From Ornithoclostridium sp949298505 (GTDB lineage Bacteria > Bacillota > Clostridia > Christensenellales > UBA3700), in the NCBI GenBank assembly GCA_949298505.1, contig CASFWW010000004.1, positions 1 to 21,916 on the forward strand: a stretch of 21,916 nucleotides of DNA, written 5' to 3'. The position numbers were made by a program, and so were the translations under genes. This document shows, in pieces, positions 7,388 to 14,497 of this stretch (positions are counted from its first letter, which is position 1; each line of letters starts with the position of its first letter). The notes beneath the pieces were generated by a model. That model saw only the letters and a list, made by a program, of their open reading frames with translations, had not been told where the DNA came from and did not search any database.

Positions 7388-8461
7388 ATGAGAGTTTACA
7401 ATTTTTCAGCCGGTCCCTCGATGCTCCCGCTCGAGGTACTCAAACAGGCTCAGGAAGACTTTGTCGACTACCAGGGTTGCGGCATGAGCGTTACCGAAAT
7501 GAGCCACCGCAGCAAACAGTACGACGCTATCCATCAGGAATGCCTCGCTCTTCTCAGAGAGCTTATGAACGTTCCCGACAACTACAAGATCCTGCTCGTA
7601 CAAGGCGGCGCTTCACAGCAGTTCGACGCTATCCCGCTCAACCTGCTCAGCGGCTCCAAAGTTGCGGATTACGTAGTTACCGGCAACTTCGCTAAAAAGG
7701 CGTATAAAGCGGCGAAACCGTACGGCGATATCCGCTTAGCGGCTTCTTCCGAAGACAAGACTTATACTTATATCCCCAAAGAACTTGCGCTTTCAGATAA
7801 CGCGGATTATCTGTATATCACTCAGAACAACACGATATTCGGTACGCGTTACACCTCTCTTCCCACCCCGAAGAGCGGCGTACTGGTAGCTGACGTTTCT
7901 TCCAATATCCTCAGCGAAGTGATGGACGTATCCAAGTACGGCGTTATGTATGCGGGCGCTCAGAAAAACGTCGCTCCCGCAGGCGTTACGATCGTCATCG
8001 TCCGCGAAGACCTTATCGGCAAGGAACAGGCTATCTGCCCTACGATGCTCAAGTGGAGTACGCAGGCGGACGCAGACAGCCTTTACAACACTCCCCCGTG
8101 CTTCTCTATCTATATGGCAATGCTCAACCTGCGCCATCTGAAGAAGCTGGGCGGCGTCGCTGAGATACAGAAGGTCAACGAATACAAAGCGGGACTTCTC
8201 TACGATTTCATCGACAACAGCGATTTCTATCACAACTACGTAAATAAAGGGGATCGCTCTCTTATGAACGTTCCGTTCGTCACCGGAGATAAGGATCTTG
8301 ACGCGAAATTCGTCGCAGAAGCAGGCAACAACGGTCTGCTCTCCATAAAGGGTCACAAGCTTGTCGGCGGTATGCGCGCTTCCATCTACAACGCAATGCC
8401 CGTTGAAGGCATCAAAGCCCTCATCGAATTCATGAAGAAATTCGAGCTTGAAAACAAATAA
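7388..8461 (+). CDS. serC: phosphoserine aminotransferase
   Basis: A 357-residue class V PLP aminotransferase. It converts 3-phosphohydroxypyruvate and glutamate to phosphoserine and 2-oxoglutarate, the second step of serine synthesis. It starts YNFSAGPSMLP and has MSHRS (His40-Arg41), QGGASQQF for phosphate binding, the family NNTIFGT at about 147-153, ADVSSN (Asp169 to the PLP nitrogen) and GAQKNVAPAG with the Schiff-base Lys193. The length is normal. AAGGAAGG lies before the ATG. It is followed 21 nt later by serA, giving a compact serine pathway pair. No serB is visible in the window. Confidence 0.97.
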   Translation: MRVYNFSAGPSMLPLEVLKQAQEDFVDYQGCGMSVTEMSHRSKQYDAIHQECLALLRELMNVPDNYKILLVQGGASQQFDAIPLNLLSGSKVADYVVTGNFAKKAYKAAKPYGDIRLAASSEDKTYTYIPKELALSDNADYLYITQNNTIFGTRYTSLPTPKSGVLVADVSSNILSEVMDVSKYGVMYAGAQKNVAPAGVTIVIVREDLIGKEQAICPTMLKWSTQADADSLYNTPPCFSIYMAMLNLRHLKKLGGVAEIQKVNEYKAGLLYDFIDNSDFYHNYVNKGDRSLMNVPFVTGDKDLDAKFVAEAGNNGLLSIKGHKLVGGMRASIYNAMPVEGIKALIEFMKKFELENK

Positions 8462-8482
8462 AGTTTATTCAAAGGTGAAATT

Positions 8483-9643
8483 ATGATAAACATACTCAAA
8501 CTCAACGAAATAAGCCCCAAGGTCAAAAGCATACTGCCCGAGCAGTCCTACACCGTGGGAACAGACGTGAGCAATCCTCAGGCGATACTTCTCAGAAGTT
8601 TCTCGATGCACGATTACGAAGTTCCCGCGACCGTGCAGGCGGTTGCCCGTGCAGGCGCAGGCGTCAACAATATTCCGATAAGCAAGATGACAGATAAAGG
8701 CATCTGCGTATTCAACACCCCGGGCGCTAACGCGAACGCGGTAAAAGAACTGGTCATCGCAGGTATGCTCCTCGGAAGCCGTAAGATAGTACAGGGCATC
8801 AACTGGACGCAGTCCCTGAAAGGCGACGACGTAGACAAACAGGTCGAAAAGGGCAAGAAAGCTTTCGTCGGACAGGAAATACAGGGCAAGACGCTGGGCA
8901 TAGTCGGACTGGGCGCAATCGGCAGACTGGTAGCAAATATCGCTATCGAGCTGGGCATGACCGTTCTCGGTTACGACCCCTACCTCAGCGTAGACGGCGC
9001 TCTTATGCTGGATAAGAACGTAGTTCACATCACCGACGTCAACCAGCTTTTCGCTGAAGCGGATTACGTTACGCTGCACGTGCCCGCTACCGAACAGACA
9101 AAAAACATTATCAACGAACAGAGCATCAATACGATGAAAACGGGCGTAGTCATCCTCAACTTTGCAAGAAGCGAACTGGTAAACAACGCCGACGTCGTAG
9201 AAGCGGTCAAGAACGGAAAAGTCGGCAGATACGTCACCGACCTTCCCAAGGCGGAGCTCCTGGGCATCGACAATATCATCACGATACCTCACCTGGGCGC
9301 TTCCACTCCCGAAGCCGAAGACAACTGCGCTGTAATGGCTGCCCGTCAGCTCAAAGATTTCCTTGAAAACGGCAACGTCGTAAACAGCGTGAACTTCCCT
9401 TCCGCATCCGCTCCGAGAACGGGAGTTTGCCGCATAAGCATTCTGCATAAGAACGTCGCAAACATGATCGCAACCGCAACTTCGTTCATCGCAAAGAAAG
9501 GCATCAACATCGCCAACCTTGTCTCCGCTTCGAGAGGCGAGATCGGCTATATGCTTCTCGACGTGGACGCGGCAGTCGATGAAGAGACGATAAAGCAGAT
9601 GCAGGCTCAGGAAGGCTTCATCAAAGTCAGAGTCTTTGACTGA
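8483..9643 (+). CDS. serA: D-3-phosphoglycerate dehydrogenase with C-terminal ACT domain
   Basis: A 386-residue D-2-hydroxyacid dehydrogenase that oxidises 3-phosphoglycerate with NAD to start serine synthesis. The Rossmann loop is GLGAIG (142-147), with Asp165 of GYDPYL favouring NAD. Catalytic residues are Arg229 (NFARSE), Glu258 (probable) and His270 (PHLGAST). The loop before His270 is short: YVTDLPKAELLG replaces the usual DVFEEEP type. Residues of about 315-386 form one ACT domain, expected to sense serine. It lacks the extra substrate-binding domain of the longer (about 525-residue) forms. It is co-transcribed with serC and ends at the 9664 terminator. Confidence 0.95.
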   Translation: MINILKLNEISPKVKSILPEQSYTVGTDVSNPQAILLRSFSMHDYEVPATVQAVARAGAGVNNIPISKMTDKGICVFNTPGANANAVKELVIAGMLLGSRKIVQGINWTQSLKGDDVDKQVEKGKKAFVGQEIQGKTLGIVGLGAIGRLVANIAIELGMTVLGYDPYLSVDGALMLDKNVVHITDVNQLFAEADYVTLHVPATEQTKNIINEQSINTMKTGVVILNFARSELVNNADVVEAVKNGKVGRYVTDLPKAELLGIDNIITIPHLGASTPEAEDNCAVMAARQLKDFLENGNVVNSVNFPSASAPRTGVCRISILHKNVANMIATATSFIAKKGINIANLVSASRGEIGYMLLDVDAAVDEETIKQMQAQEGFIKVRVFD

Positions 9644-9663
9644 ATCAAGATCAGAGCGTTTAT

Positions 9664-9690
9664 GCCGCCTCGCACCGGGGCGGCTTTTTT
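9664..9690 (+). terminator. terminator of serC-serA
   Basis: GCCGCCTCG (9664-9672) pairs with CGGGGCGGC (9676-9684) around a CAC loop, followed by TTTTTT. One pair is T-G on the plus strand and would be A-C on the minus, so the element serves the plus strand. It begins 20 nt after the serA stop. Confidence 0.93.
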
Positions 9691-9766
9691 ATTGCACATC
9701 GGGCAGAAAACAGCTTTGAAAAGCAACGCCCGTTTTTGTTAAAACCGAACGACGTTGAAGGCAAAT

Positions 9767-9798
9767 AAAATTGCACGCCCGGAAGGACGCGCAATTTT
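9767..9798 (-). terminator. terminator of the MMPL transporter gene
   Basis: A 14-position stem (9767-9780 with 9785-9798, two mismatches, GGAA loop on the plus strand) has AT-rich outer arms AAAATTGC/GCAATTTT. On the minus strand it runs into ATTTTATTTG. It is 60 nt past the transporter stop. The 214-nt interval 9644-9857 holds nothing else that I recognise besides this and the serA terminator. Confidence 0.75.
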
Positions 9799-9857
9799 AA
9801 ACGGAAAATTATATAACGTATTGAATAAAACTTGTTTGTTTTATAGCATCATCATAT

Positions 9858-12155
9858 TTACTGCTGCTGATTCTGCTCCACCTTTTTGCTGTAATCTTTC
9901 TTGAGAGATTTGTCTTGCAGTCGACGTATACTGCGCTTTTCGAGTTTCTGATTGCCGGTGGATATGATCAGAAGCGCCGGCAGCAACAGCATGACCAGAA
10001 TTCCGCTGATTATCGAACCGCGTGCGATCATAAGCGTGATCTCGCTGACGATTATGTTTGTGGTGATCAAAGACACGGACAGACAGCATCCTGCCAGTAT
10101 CGCGACCGACGTGAGGATAGACACTCCGCTTTCGGTAAGCGCGGTGTAAGCCGCTTCGCGTGCAGAACGCAGTCCCAGATAATTCTTGTATTTTACCGTG
10201 TACAGTATCGCGTAGTCCACCGTAGCGCCAAGCTGTATTGAGCTGAGTATGATATACGCCATAAAGTTGACGGTCTGACCGAATATATAGCTGATGGACA
10301 GGTTCACGAAAATTCCGAATTCAATGACAAGCACTACGATCGTGGACATCTTGACAGACCTCAGCGTGAACAGCAGTATCACGAATATAACGGCAATCGA
10401 AACGAGCGACACGACGAGGAAGTCCGTGGGCGTGATATCCTGAAGATCGCTGACAGCCTGGGTCATACCCGTGATGTAGTACCCTCCTTCCCCGAATTTT
10501 TCGTCAAGGATCTTGCGTATTTCATCAAGCGCAACGCTTCCTTCGGCTGACTCCGGATCGGTATCCAGCATGACGGAATACATTGTGTAACCGTTGTTGA
10601 GGAAGCCGGTTATCATGGACATATCCATGCCGGAAGACTGCATAACGTCTCCCAGACGTTCGTCGTTGACCATATCCACGACGCCTTCGGCAATGTCTTC
10701 GGGAAGCATTGAGAACAAGCCCATGACCGCGTTCACGTCGTCTCTTGCCCTGATCTCATCAAGGAAATCGTACTGATCAGCAACGTTGCTCTCCCCGTTC
10801 AGTTTTTCCGTTTTTGCCGGAACGATCACGACGAGAGAGTTGCTGAGCGCATCGACCTTTTCTTCTATTGCCGTGGGATTGGGATCTTCTTCGACGAATT
10901 TGATGTAGGACAGCTCCACCATGTTCTGCATAATCGCAACGGGGATCAGCAGAACAAGCGCGATCGTGACGATCGTCTTTCTGTGCGTAACCGCATAAGA
11001 AGCGACGTTCTTGAACTTGGGAACTATAACTCTGTGCTGAGTCTTGCGTGAGATCTTCTTGGTGAGAAGCATCAGGCAGGGTTGCAGCAGAATGACTGTG
11101 ACAAGACTGAGGAAAACGCCTTTTGCAAGGACGAGTCCGAGGTCTTCACCTATCTTGAATCTCATCGCGAACAGCGCCAGGAAGCCGCCGACCGTGGTCA
11201 GCGCAGAAGCGGATATCGTCGAGAAGGTCTTGGGGATCGCCCTCTCCATCGCGAGGTTGTCGTCAAGCGTCTTCTTCTGTTCTTCCGAGAAAGAGTGCAT
11301 CAGGAAGATCGCGTAGTCCATGGAAAGCGCAAGCTGAAGTATCGACGAAGCCGCATATGTGACGACGGATACGCTGGGCAGGACCAGGTTGGTGCCCATA
11401 TTCACCACTATCGACACGCCGAGAGTGACCATGAACACGATCGGGTCTATCAGCGAATTGGAAGTCAGAAGCAGAATGATGAACATTACCAGCACTGCGA
11501 CAAAGGCATATTTTCCGATCTCGCCGATCGTGCTGTCGAATATCTCGCGCGTGATCTGAGTGCTCCCTCCGATCGCGTAGTCGAAGCCCTTTGCCGAAAG
11601 ATGGTCTTCAATGTCTGAAAGAAGATCCATCGCTTCGTTGGAAGAACTGGGCACGTTGAGCTGAAGCATCATCAGATATGTGTTGTCGTCAGGATGGAAC
11701 ATTGAAACGACATCGGGATTCTGCGACAGCTGAGTTGTCATCGTCTTCAGGTCGTCCACCGTAAGATTGTAATCTTTAAGCAAGCCGTTTACGATGCCTG
11801 CCGTGATCGGATTGTCAAGGGCGGACCAGTCAATGTCCTGCATATCCTTGAGCAGCCCGTACCATATTATACCGCCGTCTTTAGTTCCTCCCTTTTCCTG
11901 TATCAGAGCGACAAGTTCGAGCATATCGTCATAGGAAGCGCCCTGCACGCCGATTATCGCGTCGCCCTGCATGTCGAAATTTTCCTTCATGAAATTCATG
12001 CCGGTGGTCATATCGACGTCCTCGGGAAGGTAAGAAAGAATATCGGAATTGACGTTTACGTACGACATTGCAAAAAGTGACGCTATCGTAAGAAGAAGCA
12101 TCACTCCGAGAAGGATCAGTCTGTATTTAACTACAAATTTTGCAAAGCGTTTCAT
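9858..12155 (-). CDS. MMPL/RND-superfamily transporter
   Basis: A 765-residue integral membrane protein built as two repeats, each with one leading helix (about 12-31 and 395-410), a large outside domain (about 35-205 and 415-575) and a block of five helices (about 215-360 and 578-740). Each block has the conserved Asp-Tyr proton-relay pair of MMPL proteins: SMDYAIF (Asp280) and ATVDYAI (Asp647). The family exports lipids, siderophores or drugs using the proton gradient. The C-terminal tail after the last helix is charged and Gln-rich. It stands alone with its own terminator. The cargo is unknown, and there is no lipid synthesis gene beside it. The ATG is preceded by only a weak TTTAGAG ribosome site. 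Confidence 0.9.
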   Translation of the reverse strand: MKRFAKFVVKYRLILLGVMLLLTIASLFAMSYVNVNSDILSYLPEDVDMTTGMNFMKENFDMQGDAIIGVQGASYDDMLELVALIQEKGGTKDGGIIWYGLLKDMQDIDWSALDNPITAGIVNGLLKDYNLTVDDLKTMTTQLSQNPDVVSMFHPDDNTYLMMLQLNVPSSSNEAMDLLSDIEDHLSAKGFDYAIGGSTQITREIFDSTIGEIGKYAFVAVLVMFIILLLTSNSLIDPIVFMVTLGVSIVVNMGTNLVLPSVSVVTYAASSILQLALSMDYAIFLMHSFSEEQKKTLDDNLAMERAIPKTFSTISASALTTVGGFLALFAMRFKIGEDLGLVLAKGVFLSLVTVILLQPCLMLLTKKISRKTQHRVIVPKFKNVASYAVTHRKTIVTIALVLLIPVAIMQNMVELSYIKFVEEDPNPTAIEEKVDALSNSLVVIVPAKTEKLNGESNVADQYDFLDEIRARDDVNAVMGLFSMLPEDIAEGVVDMVNDERLGDVMQSSGMDMSMITGFLNNGYTMYSVMLDTDPESAEGSVALDEIRKILDEKFGEGGYYITGMTQAVSDLQDITPTDFLVVSLVSIAVIFVILLFTLRSVKMSTIVVLVIEFGIFVNLSISYIFGQTVNFMAYIILSSIQLGATVDYAILYTVKYKNYLGLRSAREAAYTALTESGVSILTSVAILAGCCLSVSLITTNIIVSEITLMIARGSIISGILVMLLLPALLIISTGNQKLEKRSIRRLQDKSLKKDYSKKVEQNQQQ

Positions 12156-12181
12156 ACTCTAAATATATTACATATTAATGG

Positions 12182-12236
12182 TTTTGTAAATTGCCTTTTG
12201 TCAATTCAAAGGGCTTTTTACATACAATTTACCAAA
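12182..12236. promoter_or_regulatory. inverted repeat and -35 box upstream of the MMPL gene
   Basis: TTTTGTAAATTG (12182-12193) and CAATTTACCAAA (12225-12236) form an inverted repeat matching at 11 of 12 positions, with a 31-nt centre. Inside it, AATTG and CAATT (12189-12193, 12202-12206) form a second, closer repeat. A minus-strand TTGACA (12204-12199) lies within it, but no good -10 is found at the right distance: ATTAAT is 19 nt away. The layout could be a repressor site over a weak transporter promoter. Confidence 0.4.
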
Positions 12237-12249
12237 GCGGACAACGGGT

Positions 12250-12271
12250 GTAAAATATGCGTAAAATATGC
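12250..12271. repeat. perfect tandem repeat of an 11-mer
   Basis: GTAAAATATGC occurs twice back to back (12250-12260 and 12261-12271). The first copy contains a TAAAAT that could serve as a plus-strand -10, with TTTACC 17 nt upstream at 12228-12233. Confidence 0.7.
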
Positions 12272-12407
12272 TTCGCCCTACCTGATACGTTCACTTAAAA
12301 ACGCCTGCCGACGAAGCGTCGGAAACGAAACGACACGGCATACGCGCCGCCATAACGCCGCTGAAAACCGTCCTTAAAACGCCTTCTTTGACTTTCCGCA
12401 TGAAAAT

Positions 12408-12438
12408 CGTCCGCCCCTGACGGGACGGACGGGTTTTT
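12408..12438. terminator. strong hairpin terminator downstream of pckG, possibly bidirectional
   Basis: A 10-bp stem (12408-12417 with 12422-12431) closes a TGAC loop. On the minus strand every pair forms, including one G-U, and it is followed by ATTTTC. It sits about 50 nt past the pckG stop, so it should end pckG mRNA. On the plus strand there is one C-A mismatch, but the better T-run (GGTTTTTCTTT) lies on that side. Confidence 0.75.
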
Positions 12439-12479
12439 CTTTGGCGATATCTCTTTTCCTAACCGCAGGAAAAAGGATA

Positions 12480-14258
12480 TTACTTGTTGAGTTTGCTTTC
12501 GAGTTCGTCAGCCTGTTTAGCCAGCTCTTTGGGGAGCTTGTCGCCGAACTTAGCGTAGAATTCCTTGATGCCTTCGACTTCTTTCTTCCAGTTGTCTTTG
12601 TCGATCGCGAGCAGACCCTTTACGGTGTCAACGCTCATGTCGAGACCCTCGATGTTGATGTCTTCAGCCTTCGGAACATAGCCGATAGCGGTCTCCTCTG
12701 CGTCGACTTCGCCTGCGATTCTCTTGAGCATCCAGTCGAGGACTCTCATGTTGTCGCCGAAGCCCGGCCAGATGAAGTGACCTTCATCGTCGGTTCTGAA
12801 CCAGTTGACGTTGAAGAACTTGGGCTGCTTGTCTGCGTCTACGCTCTTGCCCATGTCGAGCCAGTGCTGCCAGTAGTCGCCCATGTTGTAACCGCAGAAC
12901 GGGAGCATTGCCATAGGATCGCGTCTTACAACGCCGACTGCGCCTGCCGCAGCAGCGGTGGTCTCGCTTGCCATGATGGAGCCGACGAATACGCCGTTCT
13001 CCCAGTCCTTAGCCTGGTATACGAGCGGAGCGGTCTTTGCACGTCTGCCGCCGAAGATGAACGCGCTGAGCGGAACGCCGTTGCCGTTCTCGAACTCGGG
13101 GCTGATGCAGGGGCAGTTTACAGCGGGAGCCGTAAATCTGCTGTTCGGATGAGCGCCCTTCTCGGTAGAAGTCTTGCCGTTCCAGGGGTTGCCCTTCCAG
13201 TCGATAGCGTGCTCGGGCGGATTCTTGTCGAGGCCTTCCCACCAGACGGTGTTGTTTTCCAGGTTGTGGCAAACGTTGGTGAAGATGGTGTTCTTTCTGG
13301 TCGCCGCGAGAGCGTTGGGGTTGGATTTCTGGTTGGTGCCGGGAGCAACGCCGAAGAAGCCGTTCTCGGGGTTGATCGCGTACAGTCTGCCGTCCTTGCC
13401 CTTTCTGATCCACGCGATGTCGTCGCCTACGCAGAACACTTTGTAGCCGTTCTTTCTATAGCCTTCCGGCGGAATGAGCATTGCGAGGTTGGTCTTGCCG
13501 CAAGCGGACGGGAACGCAGCCGCCATGTAAACGGTCTCCTTGTTCGGCTTTTCGATGCCGAGGATGAGCATATGCTCAGCCATCCAGTTCTCGTTCTTGC
13601 CCTGGTAGGAAGCGATACGGAGAGCGAAGCACTTCTTGCCCAGAAGAACGTTGCCGCCGTAAGCGCTGTTGACGGAGATGATCGCGTTGTCCTCGGGGAA
13701 CTGGCAGATATATCTCTTTTCGGGATCGACGTCGCATTTAGCGTGCGTGCCTCTGACGAAGTCGTTGCTGTCGCCGAGAGCCTTGAGTACGTCTGCACCG
13801 ACGCGGGTCATGATCCTCATGTTGAGAACGACGTAAATGCTGTCGGTAACTTCGATACCGATCTTGGAAAGCGCGCCGCCGACAGGACCCATAGAGAATG
13901 GGATAACGTACATCGTTCTGCCCTTGTAAGCGCCGTCGAGTATGCCGTAGAGCGTAGCGTACGCTTCTTCGGGCTTCCACCAGTTGTTGGTGGGGCCGCA
14001 GTCCTCTTTGGTGCGGGAGCAGATGAAAGTTCTGCCCTCAACGCGGGCTACGTCGTTTTCCTTTGTGCGGTGAAGGAGGCAGCCGGGAAGAAGTTCTTCA
14101 TTGAGTTTGATCATCTCGCCGGTAGCGATAGCTTCAGCAGTCAGTTTGTCGTAAAGTTCCTGAGAACCGTCGATCCAGACCACTTTGTCGGGCTGGCAAC
14201 GCTTTACAGTCTCTTCTACGAACGCAAGCACTTGCTTATTGGAAGTCAAATCTGTCAT
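12480..14258 (-). CDS. pckG: phosphoenolpyruvate carboxykinase (GTP)
   Basis: A 592-residue GTP-type PEPCK, which interconverts oxaloacetate plus GTP with PEP, CO2 and GDP. In gut anaerobes it may run in either direction: gluconeogenesis or CO2-fixing fermentation. The kinase-1 loop is FPSACGKTN (249-257), with the reactive Cys253 typical of the GTP family. GDDIAWI (278-284) holds a metal-site Asp, and LLGKKCFALRIAS (206-218) and His229 supply further metal and substrate contacts. The frame continues 23 codons upstream, but I start at 14258 because AAGGAG lies 8 nt before this ATG and the protein then begins MTDLTSNKQV. The length is normal. It is monocistronic, with a repeated operator-like sequence at its promoter. 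Confidence 0.96.
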   Translation of the reverse strand: MTDLTSNKQVLAFVEETVKRCQPDKVVWIDGSQELYDKLTAEAIATGEMIKLNEELLPGCLLHRTKENDVARVEGRTFICSRTKEDCGPTNNWWKPEEAYATLYGILDGAYKGRTMYVIPFSMGPVGGALSKIGIEVTDSIYVVLNMRIMTRVGADVLKALGDSNDFVRGTHAKCDVDPEKRYICQFPEDNAIISVNSAYGGNVLLGKKCFALRIASYQGKNENWMAEHMLILGIEKPNKETVYMAAAFPSACGKTNLAMLIPPEGYRKNGYKVFCVGDDIAWIRKGKDGRLYAINPENGFFGVAPGTNQKSNPNALAATRKNTIFTNVCHNLENNTVWWEGLDKNPPEHAIDWKGNPWNGKTSTEKGAHPNSRFTAPAVNCPCISPEFENGNGVPLSAFIFGGRRAKTAPLVYQAKDWENGVFVGSIMASETTAAAAGAVGVVRRDPMAMLPFCGYNMGDYWQHWLDMGKSVDADKQPKFFNVNWFRTDDEGHFIWPGFGDNMRVLDWMLKRIAGEVDAEETAIGYVPKAEDINIEGLDMSVDTVKGLLAIDKDNWKKEVEGIKEFYAKFGDKLPKELAKQADELESKLNK

Positions 14259-14298
14259 ATATGATTCTCCTTGTAAAAAATATTTCTGATTCAAGTCA

Positions 14299-14324
14299 CG
14301 GAACGCAATTTTCACCTGGTTCCG
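14299..14324 (-). other. hairpin in the pckG 5' leader
   Basis: CGGAAC (14299-14304) and GTTCCG (14319-14324) can form a 6-bp stem with a 14-nt loop in the approximately 70-nt pckG leader. It leaves the ribosome site free. No known riboswitch class is recognised. Confidence 0.35.
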
Positions 14325-14335
14325 CAATTGTTAAT

Positions 14336-14364
14336 ATTATATCAAACGTTGCCGTTTTTGGCAA
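14336..14364 (-). promoter_or_regulatory. sigma-A promoter of pckG
   Basis: Minus-strand -35 TTGCCA (14364-14359), 17 nt, -10 TATAAT (14341-14336). The predicted start is near 14329. The -35 box is itself one arm of the inverted repeat TTGCC/GGCAA described below, so a bound protein would block polymerase. Confidence 0.8.
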
Positions 14365-14388
14365 TTAAAATGTTACCATTTTTACAAC
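14348..14388. promoter_or_regulatory. two copies of an operator-like sequence over the pckG -35 region
   Basis: GTTGCCGTTTTTGGCAA (14348-14364) and GTTACCATTTTTACAAC (14372-14388) share the 12-base core GTTRCCRTTTTT, differing only by two purine transitions, and both have a CAA further on. Copy starts are 24 bp apart. Copy 1 is a near palindrome (TTGCC-N6-GGCAA) and covers the -35. Such paired sites usually bind a dimeric regulator. The regulator is not identifiable from this window. Confidence 0.55.
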
Positions 14389-14463
14389 CTTTCACGCCTC
14401 TTGTTTTTTGCCGTATCGTTTTTATATTGTGCGCGATAAACAAAATAAAATATCCGAATAATA

Positions 14464-14496
14464 AAAAGCGCCGGAGAATCCATCCCCGGCGCTTTT
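14464..14496 (-). terminator. terminator of rtcB
   Basis: A perfect 11-bp stem, AAAAGCGCCGG (14464-14474) with CCGGCGCTTTT (14486-14496), has an 11-nt loop. It starts 1 nt beyond the rtcB stop on the minus strand and runs into TTTTTATTATT. The arms are symmetric, so it could also stop plus-strand transcription. Confidence 0.92.
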
Positions 14497-14497
14497 G

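Larger units (their letters stand above)
12156..12479. other. 324-nt gene-free interval between the MMPL gene and pckG
   Basis: No credible coding frame is seen on either strand. The interval holds the transporter's upstream repeats, the tandem 11-mer, a perfect CCGACG-AAG-CGTCGG hairpin (12308-12322) and the strong hairpin at 12408-12431. Its middle part (about 12290-12400) is GC-richer than usual for a spacer here and carries many short ACG/CGC words. It could encode a small RNA on the plus strand, or be the 3' region of pckG. Confidence 0.5.

Noticed and set aside
8465..9448. A 327-codon minus-strand frame opposite serA
   Set aside because: SerA on the other strand has intact motifs. The antisense product is compositionally odd and lacks upstream signals.
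12441..14264. A 607-codon plus-strand open frame covering the whole of pckG
   Set aside because: It is exactly antisense to a clear PEP carboxykinase with all motifs. Its translation is Val/Glu/Ala-rich shadow sequence without any recognisable motif, as expected where a strongly biased gene lacks certain codons.
14259..14327. A longer pckG starting at 14327
   Set aside because: That start coincides with the predicted transcription start (about 14329) and would leave no leader. AAGGAG lies 8 nt before the internal ATG at 14258.
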